Shown: positions 1 through 10,017, counted from the first letter of the stretch. The stretch: 64,000 nucleotides of DNA from Polaribacter sp. IC073 (GCF_007997075.1 NZ_VORS01000006.1:186001-250000), one strand, 5' to 3'. Program-made: numbers and translations. Notes: generated from the letters alone by a model not told the origin.

Positions 1-978
1 TGCAGCACCTCCAGAATAACTTAAAAAATGATTTTGAGTTACTCCTGTAGTGTAAAAATCTTTTATATGATTGTACGTTTTTGTTCCTGAAGGAATTTGT
101 TCCCCCCATGATAAAGGGCTATCATCATTATAAATAACACCTCCACCTACTTGAGGGATTTGTTCTCCTTTTCCGTAATTTCTTTGAATTGATGGAGTTC
201 CAATAATATTATCAACTGAAAGAGAAGAAGATAAAAATACTTTACTTACACCTTCTCTACCTCTTTTAGTTGTTATAATAACAGCACCTTCCGCAGCCTG
301 TATACCGTATAATGCAGCAGCAGCAGGCCCCTTAAGCACCGTTATGCTCTCTATATCTTCTGGATTTAAATCGGATGCTCTGTTTGTACTTGCAACCTCT
401 AAACTAGAATCTGTAGAATTGTCAATTGGCAAACCATCTACAATCATAAGTGGTTGATTGTTTCCTGTAATAGATGTTCCTCCACGAATCATTATAACAG
501 AAGAAGCCCCAGGCGCACCACCAGAACTGGTTATAGTAACACCAGATACTTTACCCTGTAAAGTATTGACTAAGTTGTTTTGATTTCCTTCTAAGAGTTC
601 TTCTGATTTTAATGCTTGTGCAGCATACCCTAAAGATTTCTTTTGCCTTTTTATACCAAAGGAAGTCACAACAACCTCATCTAGTGCATTAGAGTCTTCT
701 TCTAAAACTACATTTAATAAAGACTTACTTATTATAATTTCTTTGGTTTTGTACCCCATATAAGAAAAAAGTAGTACATCTCCCTTAACAGCTTTTATTG
801 TGTAAACTCCATTAAAATCTGTACTTGTTCCTTTAGTTGTCCCCTTGACTAGGACACTTACCCCTAATAACTCTCCTGAACTATCTGACACTTTACCCTT
901 TACAGTTATCTCTTGTGAATAAAAGTTAACTGTTAGTGTGAAGCATAGAATAGTTAAAATAACTAGCTTTTTTTTCAT
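1..978 (-). CDS. SusC/RagA-family TonB-linked outer membrane protein, N-terminal part (cut by window edge)
   Basis: An open frame runs from an ATG at 978 to the window edge without a stop (326 codons). It starts with a signal peptide (MKKKLVILTILCFTLTVNFYSQ) followed by a carboxypeptidase-like beta-sandwich domain (about residues 24-100), the DEVVVT TonB-box-like segment, and then a plug domain with the SusC signatures IRGGTSITGNNQPLMIVDG and LKGPAAAALYG. Proteins of this family import glycans or peptides through the outer membrane together with a SusD lipoprotein. The barrel and any susD partner lie outside the window, so the substrate cannot be guessed. Confidence 0.93.
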   Translation of the reverse strand, partial: MKKKLVILTILCFTLTVNFYSQEITVKGKVSDSSGELLGVSVLVKGTTKGTSTDFNGVYTIKAVKGDVLLFSYMGYKTKEIIISKSLLNVVLEEDSNALDEVVVTSFGIKRQKKSLGYAAQALKSEELLEGNQNNLVNTLQGKVSGVTITSSGGAPGASSVIMIRGGTSITGNNQPLMIVDGLPIDNSTDSSLEVASTNRASDLNPEDIESITVLKGPAAAALYGIQAAEGAVIITTKRGREGVSKVFLSSSLSVDNIIGTPSIQRNYGKGEQIPQVGGGVIYNDDSPLSWGEQIPSGTKTYNHIKDFYTTGVTQNHFLSYSGGAA

Positions 979-1166
979 GAAAACGTTTTTTTATTGATTA
1001 ATAATTATTTTATAAAAGTATGCAAAAAAACATATTTATATCAAAAAAAAAGCGAAAACAACATAAAGTTAATAGTTATACTTTAAAAACGGCAAAAAAA
1101 ATGCAACATATCGCAGTATATAAAAAGAAACTATGCTACAAAATAAATAAAGTAATCCTAAAAACG

Positions 1167-3350
1167 TTACTTTCTAAGTAAACTAAAATATCCTATTTTT
1201 TCTATTGAAACTCCATTTATATCTGTTAAAATAGTACTGAACCAATAACTATTAGACGGTAGTTCTTTTCCTTGATAAGTTCCGTCCCAACTTCTATTTT
1301 CTTCATCAATAGTAAAAAGCAATACTCCGAATCTATTGTAAATAGAGATACTAGAAGTGGTATAAAAATCTTTATGATAACCATTAATTTCCCAAAAATC
1401 GTTTACCCCATCTCCATTGGGACTAAAAAATTTAGGATATTCTAAAATAGAAAAACGGTATTCTGCTATTCCGCAACCTCCTTTATCTGCGACAAATAAA
1501 GTATGAATTCCTGGTGATAAGTTTTCAAAAAAAACATCAGTGGTGTAGCTTCCAGATTCCTCGTCAATGGAAAATTCATAAATTCCAATGCCTAAATTTA
1601 GCGGTACAATTTGTATTGAATTATTACTAGAGTTTTCAGTAATTATTACATTCTCTTTTGTGATTGTTGCTATTTCAGAATTTCTAACGATAATTATTTT
1701 CTCATCAGATTCACAACCAGCTTTAGAAACTGCTTTCACTTTATACCTCCCTACTTCATTTACATTTATTTCGGATGTATTGCTAGATAAAGGCAAAGTA
1801 TCTTTTGTCCAGTTGTACGTATAATTACCTTCAAAATTGATCGTTTTTAGAGTCACTGAGCCAATATCATTACACAAAACATAGGTTTCTTTTTCTAATT
1901 CAAAATAAGGAATTGTAGCATCTACAGTTACAGTTACTTTTGTTCTTTTAGCAGAAATACAACCATCAATATTTGCTTCTGCATAATAACTAGTTGTAGA
2001 GGTTAAAGGTAGGGTTGTAAAATTTTCTCCAGTATAAAGAGAAGTCATACTTGTTTCAGAAGCATACCAATTTACTTCTCCTGCAGAAGTTCTTGCCATT
2101 AAATCTCCAGAACCCGAACAAATTAAATCGTCTTTGATACTTCTAATAACCGGTCTTTTATTTACAGTAACATTTACTGCCGTTCTTTCTAATGCTGAAC
2201 AACCGTCTACAGAAACTGCAGCATAATATATTTTTGAAGAGGTTAATAATGGTGTTGTATAACTATTTCCCGAAGAAGGCAACTGCATCCCTCCAGTTTC
2301 AGCATCAAACCACAAAATAATTCCTTCACTTGGTGTTGCACTAATTGTGGCAATACCAGACTCACAAATTATAGCCTCTGTTGTTGATGAAATTTGTGGA
2401 ATGTAAATATTTGTAGTAGCTACAATATTTAAAGGCAAGTCTCCTGGCGTACCATACTCTACGATATATCCTTTAGGAAAATATGGACCACGCGCACCAC
2501 CTCCATTTGGTAAATCATTCCAAGCACCAGATATTCCAATAGAAGGATCAGTAATATGTGCATAATGTTCATTTTGACCAGCATTATTAGGTTCGTTATT
2601 ATTCCATTTTGCATATTTTCCTGCAGGAGAAGAACCATTTGCTTTCCCGTTCCAAAATATAGTTCCAGCTTCTGGGCCTGTAACCCATTTCCAAACACCT
2701 TCTTCCTCTATATCATTTCCTCCAATCCAACCAGAACCAGATGCTTGTTTCCCTGCAAAATCGGCTTCCTCTTGGCTTGTTAATGTTGCCAAATAACCTT
2801 GTCTTCCATAATAAAGCGGTCTGTTTTCTGCTGCATTTTTAGCATCTGTCCAAGTAATTCCTTCTTCTGAAACAAACTCATAAAAATGATCTGTTGATGG
2901 CAGATAATTGGCATCATCAATAGTTAAAGAAAATGTCTTTTTCTGTGTAACGTTTGTTGCGGTGGTTGTGAAAAAAACATCTTCTACAGCTTCTTTTAAT
3001 TCTGAATGTGAAATCTCTGTTCTACCTATTGGGGTTAAAATTAGCTTGCCCTCAAGATCATTCCAAACTTGTTTAATAGAAGCTGAGTAACTTAAAGGAA
3101 GTGCTAGTTTATCTGAATTAATTTGATATCCAGAAGAAATCTGAATGTAAAAGACTGCGACTCCTGTGTCATCTAAATCTGAAATTGTAAAATCTGTAAC
3201 AATGTCTATGGGACTTCCAATACAAAAGGCTTGTTCTCCTACTGCTGTAATTTGTGGAGCACTGTCGGTTTGAGCAGAAAAAAAAGAGATAAAAAACAGA
3301 CTAAAGAAAACAAGAGTCTTATATTTAGTCTTTATAGATAATTTAATCAT
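1167..3350 (-). CDS. Secreted C-type-lectin-domain protein with type IX secretion (type B) sorting domain
   Basis: 727 aa. An N-terminal signal peptide ends near FFSAQ. A C-type lectin-like domain covers about residues 155-305 (ATLTSQEEADFAG, GSGWIGGNDIEEEGVWKWV, WNNNEPNN, AWNDLP); the EPN-type motif suggests a possible Ca2+/sugar site. Several Ig-like PKD-type repeats follow (paired cysteines, SSTTSYYAEANIDGC type). The last 85 residues are a gliding-motility-associated C-terminal domain (FFSPNGDGVNDFWEI, IYNRFG, WDGTYQGKELPSNSYWF), which is the type B T9SS sorting signal. It is probably exported to the cell surface or medium and may bind glycans. The product class is clear; the ligand is unknown. 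It is transcribed divergently from the osmC gene. Confidence 0.88.
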   Translation of the reverse strand: MIKLSIKTKYKTLVFFSLFFISFFSAQTDSAPQITAVGEQAFCIGSPIDIVTDFTISDLDDTGVAVFYIQISSGYQINSDKLALPLSYSASIKQVWNDLEGKLILTPIGRTEISHSELKEAVEDVFFTTTATNVTQKKTFSLTIDDANYLPSTDHFYEFVSEEGITWTDAKNAAENRPLYYGRQGYLATLTSQEEADFAGKQASGSGWIGGNDIEEEGVWKWVTGPEAGTIFWNGKANGSSPAGKYAKWNNNEPNNAGQNEHYAHITDPSIGISGAWNDLPNGGGARGPYFPKGYIVEYGTPGDLPLNIVATTNIYIPQISSTTEAIICESGIATISATPSEGIILWFDAETGGMQLPSSGNSYTTPLLTSSKIYYAAVSVDGCSALERTAVNVTVNKRPVIRSIKDDLICSGSGDLMARTSAGEVNWYASETSMTSLYTGENFTTLPLTSTTSYYAEANIDGCISAKRTKVTVTVDATIPYFELEKETYVLCNDIGSVTLKTINFEGNYTYNWTKDTLPLSSNTSEINVNEVGRYKVKAVSKAGCESDEKIIIVRNSEIATITKENVIITENSSNNSIQIVPLNLGIGIYEFSIDEESGSYTTDVFFENLSPGIHTLFVADKGGCGIAEYRFSILEYPKFFSPNGDGVNDFWEINGYHKDFYTTSSISIYNRFGVLLFTIDEENRSWDGTYQGKELPSNSYWFSTILTDINGVSIEKIGYFSLLRK

Positions 3351-3421
3351 TTACTTATAAGGGTTTTCTTATTTTTGTATAACAGCACAATTTAATACTT
3401 CATTTTTAAAAAATAGAATTT

Positions 3422-3847
3422 ATGGCTAATAATATCGTTACCACAGTTTGGACAGAAAAATCACAATTTGAAACAGATAATCCAAGTGGAAGTAAACTTA
3501 CAATGTTTGATAAATCTCAAGACAATGGAGATGTTGTTGGTTTTGCTCCTAAAGCTTTAATGCTTTCTTCTTTGGCGGGTTGCTCTGGTTTAGACGTAGT
3601 TTCTTTATTGGAAAAAATGCGTGCAGAAGTTGCCGATTTTAAAATTGAAGTTACTGCAGAATTAACAGATGAACATCCTAAATTTTACAATAAAGTAAAA
3701 GTAGATTACCATTTTTCTGACAGTGAATTACAACCAGAAAAAATACAAAAAGCAGTGAACTTATCGGTAACAAAATATTGCGGAGTGATGGAAATGTTTC
3801 GTCAGTTTGCAGATGTAGAAATAGAAATTCACTTGCATAAAATTTAA
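3422..3847 (+). CDS. OsmC family peroxiredoxin-like protein
   Basis: 141 aa, normal length for the short OsmC/YhfA group. The motif LSSLAGCSGLDVVSLLEKM carries the first conserved cysteine and KYCGVMEMFRQFADVEIEI the second, the Cys pair that reduces organic hydroperoxides in characterised OsmC proteins. It is cytosolic, with no signal peptide. It lies 20 nt upstream of recJ on the same strand, so co-transcription is likely. The ATG at 3422 is the only sensible start, 71 bp from the divergent lectin gene. Physiological substrate not determinable. Confidence 0.88.
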   Translation: MANNIVTTVWTEKSQFETDNPSGSKLTMFDKSQDNGDVVGFAPKALMLSSLAGCSGLDVVSLLEKMRAEVADFKIEVTAELTDEHPKFYNKVKVDYHFSDSELQPEKIQKAVNLSVTKYCGVMEMFRQFADVEIEIHLHKI

Positions 3848-3867
3848 AGTACATCAAAAATAATGCT

Positions 3868-5553
3868 ATGAGATGGACTTTAAAACCAGTACCGAATAAA
3901 GAAAAAGTAGAAAAATTAGCCGAAGATTTACAAGTAGATATTGCGATCGCTGAAATTCTTTGTCAGAGAAATATTGAAACTTTTGAAGAAGCTAAAAAAT
4001 TCTTTAGACCAAGTTTAGAGGAAATTCACGATCCTTTTTTAATGAAGGATATGGATCTTGCTATTGAAAGAATTGAAACTGCCATTGCGAACAACGAAAA
4101 TATTTTAGTTTTTGGCGATTATGATGTAGATGGAACCACTGCAGTTTCTTTAGTTGCTTCATATTTAAAAACGATTCACCCTAATATTGCAACGTATATT
4201 CCTGATAGATACGCAGAAGGTTACGGAGTTTCTTATATGGGAATTGACTTTGCACATGACAACGATTTCTCTTTAATTATTGCGCTAGATTGTGGTATAA
4301 AAGCAATTGAAAAAGTAGCCTATGCAAAAGAGAAAAATGTAGATTTTATTATTTGCGACCACCATAAACCAGGGAATGAAATTCCGAAAGCTGTTGCTGT
4401 TTTAAATGCTAAAAGAGACGATTGTTTTTATCCGTTTGATGAGCTTTGTGGTTGTGGCGTTGGGTTTAAACTAATTCAGGCTTTAGGTGTTTCTAGAGGT
4501 CAAACTATAAAAGATTTTGTACCGTATTTAGATTTGGTTGCCACTGCAATTGCTGCGGATATTGTTCCCATGAATGGCGAAAATAGAGTTTTAGCTTATT
4601 ATGGTTTGCAAGTAATTAATCAAAGTCCTAGAAACGGAATTAAGGCAATCATTCATCAAACTAAAAAGTCTGAATTAACAATTACCGATGTTGTTTTTAC
4701 GATTGCACCAAGAATAAATGCTGCAGGAAGAATGAAACATGGTAATTATGCAGTTGAACTTTTAACAGAAATGGATTTTGATTCTGCCGTAGAATTTGCT
4801 GCAGCGATAGAAATTTTTAATGCTGATAGAAAAGATTTAGATAAGAAAATTACAAATGAAGCTTTAATTCAAATTATAGATAATGAGGAGGAACAAGGCT
4901 TCTCTACAGTAGTGTTTCAAGAAGATTGGCACAAAGGAGTTATTGGTATTGTGGCTTCTAGATTAATAGAAAAACACTACAGACCTACGTTAGTCTTTAC
5001 AAAAAGCGGTGAGAAGCTGGCTGCTTCTGCACGTTCTGTAAAAGGTTTTGATGTCTATAATGCCTTAGAGGCTTGCAGCGAATTCATAGAACAATTTGGC
5101 GGACACAAATATGCTGCGGGTTTAACCTTATTACCAGAAAATTATGAGAATTTTAAAAAGAAGTTCGAGGAAGTTGTAGAAAGAACCATCGATAAAGAAT
5201 TATTGACTCCAGAAATTTCCGTGGATGCAGAAATACATCTATCTGAAATTACTCCTAAGTTCTTTAGAATTATTCAGTTAATGGCGCCTTTTGGTCCTAT
5301 GAACATGAAACCTACTTTTAAATCTACTTGTGTTAGAGATAATGGATATGGCAAACAAGTTGGCGCAGATAAAACACATTTAAAACTGAATGTCTTTCAA
5401 GGTGATAATAAACAAACGTTTAATTCTATTGGTTTTAATTTAGGCGGTAAAATGGACTTGGTTCAAAATGATTTTGATATTGTCTATGCTTTAGATGAGA
5501 ACGAATGGAACGGTAGAAAAACGATTCAATTATTGTTGAAGGATTTGAAGTAA
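3868..5553 (+). CDS. recJ: Single-stranded-DNA-specific exonuclease RecJ
   Basis: 561 aa, close to the family length. DHH-superfamily phosphoesterase motifs are all present: VFGDYDVDGTTA (about residue 80), ALDCGIK, ICDHHKPGNE (the DHH motif), and the DHHA1 part with AASARSVKGFDV and GGHKYAAG. A C-terminal OB-type domain ends in LLLKDLK. RecJ degrades 5' ssDNA ends in recombination and mismatch/base-excision repair, with metal ions held by the DHH aspartates. Start ATG at 3868 gives MRWTLKP, the usual flavobacterial N-terminus. Downstream is the tandem repeat block. Confidence 0.97.
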   Translation: MRWTLKPVPNKEKVEKLAEDLQVDIAIAEILCQRNIETFEEAKKFFRPSLEEIHDPFLMKDMDLAIERIETAIANNENILVFGDYDVDGTTAVSLVASYLKTIHPNIATYIPDRYAEGYGVSYMGIDFAHDNDFSLIIALDCGIKAIEKVAYAKEKNVDFIICDHHKPGNEIPKAVAVLNAKRDDCFYPFDELCGCGVGFKLIQALGVSRGQTIKDFVPYLDLVATAIAADIVPMNGENRVLAYYGLQVINQSPRNGIKAIIHQTKKSELTITDVVFTIAPRINAAGRMKHGNYAVELLTEMDFDSAVEFAAAIEIFNADRKDLDKKITNEALIQIIDNEEEQGFSTVVFQEDWHKGVIGIVASRLIEKHYRPTLVFTKSGEKLAASARSVKGFDVYNALEACSEFIEQFGGHKYAAGLTLLPENYENFKKKFEEVVERTIDKELLTPEISVDAEIHLSEITPKFFRIIQLMAPFGPMNMKPTFKSTCVRDNGYGKQVGADKTHLKLNVFQGDNKQTFNSIGFNLGGKMDLVQNDFDIVYALDENEWNGRKTIQLLLKDLK

Positions 5554-5583
5554 AACGAATCTATCTTAAATTCATTTTTCAAA

Positions 5584-6290
5584 CGCTCCTCATTCCGACA
5601 GAGAGAAGTATGAACGACGAGGAATCTTGTGAACTATATCTATTTAACTTTGAGATTCCTCAATCGACTAAAAAGTCTCATTTCGGAATGACATTTTGAG
5701 TTTTAATTATAATTTAGTAGGATGTTTCCTAACGCTCGTCATTCCGACAGAGAGAAGTGTGAACGACGAAGAATCTTATGAGTTATAATCAATTTAACTT
5801 TGAGATTCCTCAATCGACTAAAAAGTCTCATTTCGGAATGACAATTTTGAGTTTTAATTATAATTTAGTAGGATGTTTCCTAACGCTCGTCATTCCGACA
5901 GAGAGAAGTGTGAACGACGAGGAATCTTGTGAACTATATCTATTTAACTTTGAGATTCCTCAATCGACTAAAAAGTCTCATTTCGGAATGACATTTTGAG
6001 TTTTAATTATAATTTAGTAGGATGTTTCCTAACGCTCGTCATTCCGAAAGAGAGAAGTATGACCGACGAGGAATCTTGTGAACTATATCTATTTAACTTT
6101 GAGGTTCCTCAATCGTCTAAAAGTCTCATTTCTGAATGACATTTTGAGTTTTAATTATAATTTAGTAGGATGTTTCCTAACGCTCGTCATTCCAACAGAG
6201 AAAAGTATGAACGACGAGGAATCTTATGAATTATAATCAATTTAACTTTGAGATTCCTCAATCGACTAAAAAGTCTCATTTCGGAATGAC
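5584..6290. repeat. Five tandem copies of a ~149-bp palindromic element
   Basis: Units begin at 5584, 5733, 5884, 6033 and 6181 (spacing 149, 151, 149 and 148). Each unit has nested inverted repeats: outer GTCATTCCGA / TCGGAATGAC and inner GAGGAATCT / AGATTCCTC, followed by a constant linker (TTTTAATTATAATTTAGTAGG). Two sub-types alternate: copies 1, 3 and 4 have GTGAACTATATCTATTT at the hairpin tip, copies 2 and 5 have ATGA(G/A)TTATAATCAATTT, so the array probably grew by duplicating larger blocks. No coding potential beyond chance read-through. The last unit is followed by about 60 bp of plain AT-rich sequence. Confidence 0.95.
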
Positions 6291-6525
6291 ATTTTGAGTT
6301 TTAATTATAATTAATAGAAATTAATTCTATTTAGAATATGCTTAAAATTTAGATTATAACTTTCTCAGAAATAAGAAATAACCAGCAAAAAGTCTAGCCC
6401 TGATTGAAACGGCATCCTTTTTTACTGTCAGTTCGAGTGAGTTTTGAAGAATAAAAAAAATTATACCGTGAAAAGATTTAGTGAAAGCAGGAAATAGCTT
6501 CAAAAATATTTTTTTGAAATAAAAA

Positions 6526-6548
6526 CCTACTTCTAAATTAGAAGTAGG
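6526..6548 (-). terminator. Intrinsic terminator downstream of the helicase gene
   Basis: Perfect 11-bp inverted repeat CCTACTTCTAA / TTAGAAGTAGG around one central base. Read on the minus strand it is followed by TTTTTAT. It lies about 100 nt past the helicase stop codon at 6648. The 84-codon open frame across 6354-6608 contains this hairpin and is judged non-coding. Confidence 0.75.
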
Positions 6549-6647
6549 AAAATTGCTATGAAAAAGATATGACAAGAAGTTTCTTATCATGTTCCCTAAG
6601 ACGTTCATTTTTAATAAAACTTACACTTTACTGTAAAATACTTTGAA

Positions 6648-9053
6648 TTAACTCTCCCTAGACATTAAAACCATTTTCAACTCCATGTACGTAATGCCTG
6701 CATCTACTTTTTCTTTAAGAGCTGTTAAGCCCTTTACGTCACCAGCTTCTTCAATTTCATTTCTAATTTTTTTATAGCGTTTTAACGTTATTAATTCTAA
6801 AACATCTATATCGCCAGTGGTAATATAATTTGCTAAGTGATTTTCTATAGTACCTATAGTTAAGCTTCTTTCTTTCGCAATATCTTTTATTGAAAGTCCG
6901 GTTTTAAACAACTCATAAGTAATCTGCTTGGTTGGTTTTTTGTCTTCCTTTTTTTGTTCGTTTAATTTATTTATTCCGTTTTCATCACAATATTTATTGA
7001 TCACTTCTAAAATTTCTTCGCCATATTTAGCAACTCGAACTTTACCCATTCCAACAACTTTTAACAACTCTTTTTCTGTTCTTGGAAGAATATCACACAT
7101 TGCATACAGCGTTTCTTGTGTAAATATTTGAAAAGCAGGTATACTTTCTGCTACCCTAATTCCGTCTCTTAATTCTCTTAATTTTAAAGCTAAAATTGGA
7201 TCTCGTTTAGAAATTACTTTCTTCTTTTTTGTAGGTTCAGATTTTTGTAAAACGGCTTTTGCTCGTACTTTTAAGTATTCTTGTACTTTAAAACCATCTG
7301 ACATTTTCTGAAGTGCAAAAAGTTTTTCTAACAACTTTTCTTGCAACGAATCGAACTGTTTAGAAAAGTCCTTTTTTACAGCTTGATTATCCGTAGAAAA
7401 TGTAACAGCATTTAAAGGTTTTAGAATATTCCCTTTTGTTTGTGTCACAAAATAAGCTAGCGCTTTAATAAATCTTTCTTGAATTGAAGAACTATTTTCT
7501 GGGAGAATAGTATCCTCTGAAATCGCATTTAATTGATTTTTAAATCCGTTAGAAACTTTCATTAAAGCCACTACTCCATCATCTTTAATGGTTTGTAAAT
7601 GATCTATAACATCTCCTTTTATACTTGTTCTATTTTTGTAATAGATATCTATTAATCGAGATATTGGATATAAAAAGGGTTGATAATCGAACAATTCTGA
7701 AATCAAATTCAACTGAAAATTTTTCTCAGATTGGTTTAAAATACGTTCGTCTGGGTGATTTTCTTCAACACTTTCATTAAAAACACTTACGGTTCTATCA
7801 TTTATAATAGCGCTACTTGTAATTGGTGTTTTTAAAACCAAACCTTCTAAAGAGGTACATCTACTTAAGGCAACATACGTTTGCCCGTGTGCAAAAGACG
7901 CTTCTGCATCTATAATTGCTTTTTCGAATGTTAAACCCTGACTTTTATGAATGGTAATTGCCCAAGCCAAACGCAAAGGGATTTGAGAAAATGAACCTGT
8001 AATATCTTCGTTTATCTCTTTTGTTTCTTCGTTGATAGAATAATTAATATTCTCCCACTTTTCTTTTTCCGTAACAATTTCATCTATTTCATTACCACAT
8101 TGCACTGTTACAGAATTGCTAGAAATATTGGTAATAACGCCTATTTTTCCGTTGAAATATCTTTTTTCTGGCGAAGAATCGTTTTTAATAAACATTACTT
8201 GCGCACCAACTTTTAATTCTAGTTTTTCTGAATTAGGAAACGCATTTTCATTGAACTTCCCAGAAACTTCCGCTTTAAAGAAAGCACTTTTAGCTTTCAG
8301 TTTATTTAGTTCAGAATTGTTAATTAAATTCGCTCTATTATTATGTGTCGTTAAGGTTATATAGCCTTCTTCTTTTGTTGGAGAAAAAGAGGGATTGTAA
8401 TTTTTATTTAAAATTTTAGCAGATTCATCAGATAACGTATTTGTTCTAATTTCATTTAGAATCTTAATAAATTCTTCATTTTTCTGACGGTAAATATGTT
8501 TCAATTCTATAGAAACCACATTTGCTTCCTGGTACGCTTTCGAACTAAAAAAGTACACCGTATTGTAATGTTGTTGTAGTAAACTCCATTCATTTGGTCT
8601 TACAACTGGTGCTAATTGTTGTAAATCTCCAATCATTAAAATCTGCGCACCACCAAAAACTTTATCACGATTTTTGTAACGACGCATTACCTGGTCTATT
8701 CCGTCTAACAAATCTGCACGAACCATAGAAATTTCATCAATAATTACTAAATCTAACGATTTTATAATATCAATTTTCGTTTTCGAGAATTTACGTTGCT
8801 GATTTGTATTCGCAATTTGATCAGGTAAAATAGGACCAAAAGGCATTTGAAAAAATGAATGAATCGTTACTCCTTTTGCATTAATTGCTGCAACACCAGT
8901 TGGTGCTACAATAACCATTCTTTTTAACGATTCCTTTTTAATTTGATGTAAAAAAGTAGTTTTTCCTGTACCTGCTTTTCCGGTGATAAAAAGATTTCTA
9001 TCTGTTTTATCTATAAATTGTAGGGCAAGTTCTAATTCAGGATTTTTAGCCAT
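6648..9053 (-). CDS. PIF1/RecD-like ATP-dependent DNA helicase with HRDC and C-terminal HTH domains
   Basis: 801 aa. Walker A GKAGTGKTTFL sits near residue 26, Walker B LVIIDEISMVRADLLDG near 105, and later SF1 motifs include GDLQQLAPV, WAITIHKSQGLTF and YVALSRCTSLEGL (UvrD_C_2 type), as in PIF1-family helicases. An HRDC-like domain (RDPILALKLRELRDGIR...VGMGKVRVAKYGEEILEVI) lies near residues 640-710. A helix-turn-helix tail (TGLSIKDIAKERSLTIGTIENHL), as in RecQ-type Bacteroidetes helicases, ends the protein. It is cytosolic and expected to act in replication fork or repair processing. The domain order PIF1-HRDC-HTH is seen in other Bacteroidetes. It appears monocistronic, with its own hairpin terminator. 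Confidence 0.92.
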   Translation of the reverse strand: MAKNPELELALQFIDKTDRNLFITGKAGTGKTTFLHQIKKESLKRMVIVAPTGVAAINAKGVTIHSFFQMPFGPILPDQIANTNQQRKFSKTKIDIIKSLDLVIIDEISMVRADLLDGIDQVMRRYKNRDKVFGGAQILMIGDLQQLAPVVRPNEWSLLQQHYNTVYFFSSKAYQEANVVSIELKHIYRQKNEEFIKILNEIRTNTLSDESAKILNKNYNPSFSPTKEEGYITLTTHNNRANLINNSELNKLKAKSAFFKAEVSGKFNENAFPNSEKLELKVGAQVMFIKNDSSPEKRYFNGKIGVITNISSNSVTVQCGNEIDEIVTEKEKWENINYSINEETKEINEDITGSFSQIPLRLAWAITIHKSQGLTFEKAIIDAEASFAHGQTYVALSRCTSLEGLVLKTPITSSAIINDRTVSVFNESVEENHPDERILNQSEKNFQLNLISELFDYQPFLYPISRLIDIYYKNRTSIKGDVIDHLQTIKDDGVVALMKVSNGFKNQLNAISEDTILPENSSSIQERFIKALAYFVTQTKGNILKPLNAVTFSTDNQAVKKDFSKQFDSLQEKLLEKLFALQKMSDGFKVQEYLKVRAKAVLQKSEPTKKKKVISKRDPILALKLRELRDGIRVAESIPAFQIFTQETLYAMCDILPRTEKELLKVVGMGKVRVAKYGEEILEVINKYCDENGINKLNEQKKEDKKPTKQITYELFKTGLSIKDIAKERSLTIGTIENHLANYITTGDIDVLELITLKRYKKIRNEIEEAGDVKGLTALKEKVDAGITYMELKMVLMSRES

Positions 9054-9100
9054 TTTACTTTTTGACGCAAGATAAATAATTAAATTATACTACATAAAAA

Positions 9101-9122
9101 ATCCCGAGTAAAAGCCCGAGAT
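9101..9122 (-). terminator. Terminator of the esterase gene
   Basis: On the minus strand ATCTCGGG-CTTTTA-CTCGGGAT forms an 8-bp stem with two G-U pairs, followed by six T. It lies about 35 nt after the stop at 9157 and before the helicase start at 9053. Confidence 0.65.
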
Positions 9123-9156
9123 CTTGATAACTAAAAATCTAAAACTCCAGGTAATT

Positions 9157-10017
9157 CTATTTATGAATGTCTATAAATTCTAGAATTTCTTTGTAATTTT
9201 TATTCCATGGCCAAAAGAATTGACGCATCATTGGAATGTGTTTCTTTGATTGAAAATTGATTTTAACGTTTGGTTGGAATTTATTTAACTTTTCTAGAAA
9301 ACCTTTATTTTGAGAAATAATTGATGGAAATGTTTTAGTTCCCGTAATCATAAAAATTGGTGGTGTTTTTTCTGATACAAAATAAATAGGAGAAGCATCT
9401 TTCCAATTTTCTTCTTTACCTGTCCAAGTTACATCATAATTATGATTTTTAGTTGGGGGATATTTCTTTAGATAAGAATACATGTCTAATCCTGCTGCAT
9501 CATTTAGAATTATACCTTTTACGATATCTCTATCTTCTAAATATTTAGGATTCGTTCCTACCAATGCAATTAAATGTCCGCCTGCAGAATGTCCCATTAA
9601 AAATATTTGATCGGGATTTCCGTTGTACTTTTCAATATTTTCATGCGTCCATTTTATAGCTGCTGCAACTTCCTTTGCCATCGTATTGTAATTCCCATTA
9701 GGACTTAACGTATAATTAGGAATTATGGTTACCACATCTTTTTTAGCAAAATTTCTACCTAAAAATCCATAAATACCTTTTCTTCCTTCATTCCAGTAAC
9801 CACCATGAATAAAAATAACAACAGGGTTGTCTTTAGATTTACGTGTCTGATAAACATTTAACTTTGGAAAAGATGCTACCAAAGCTTTTGACTCTTTTAG
9901 ATACGAAATATCACTTATTTTTTTAGACGCACAACTACATAAGGAAAAGGCGCAAAAAACAACTGTTATGGTTTTAAAAAATTTATTAATATATATTGAT
10001 GCTATTAATTTATTCAT
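9157..10017 (-). CDS. Alpha/beta hydrolase lipoprotein (esterase/lipase, HSL/BD-FAE-like)
   Basis: 286 aa. The N-terminus has a hydrophobic stretch ending in a lipobox-like LCSC, so a lipid-anchored envelope protein is likely. The oxyanion motif VIFIHGGYWNEG and the nucleophile elbow MGHSAGGHL (Ser in GHSAG) are of the HGGxW carboxylesterase type. An acidic residue and the histidine near KKHIPMM can complete the triad. Substrate unknown; acyl esters or acetylated saccharides are possible. It is separated from the ALDH gene upstream (43 nt) and has its own terminator. Confidence 0.85.
   Translation of the reverse strand: MNKLIASIYINKFFKTITVVFCAFSLCSCASKKISDISYLKESKALVASFPKLNVYQTRKSKDNPVVIFIHGGYWNEGRKGIYGFLGRNFAKKDVVTIIPNYTLSPNGNYNTMAKEVAAAIKWTHENIEKYNGNPDQIFLMGHSAGGHLIALVGTNPKYLEDRDIVKGIILNDAAGLDMYSYLKKYPPTKNHNYDVTWTGKEENWKDASPIYFVSEKTPPIFMITGTKTFPSIISQNKGFLEKLNKFQPNVKINFQSKKHIPMMRQFFWPWNKNYKEILEFIDIHK

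Noticed and set aside
5778..5999. Open frame of 73 codons in the tandem repeat
   Set aside because: It is read straight through two copies of the palindromic repeat and repeats its own residues; no gene character.
5584..6290. Possible CRISPR array
   Set aside because: Units of about 149 bp with no unique spacers and no cas genes; it is a tandem duplication of one palindromic element.
6354..6608. 84-codon minus-strand frame ending SIRARLFAGYFLFLRKL
   Set aside because: It contains the helicase terminator hairpin and has no clear family; similar intergenic sequence seems common in flavobacteria, from memory only.
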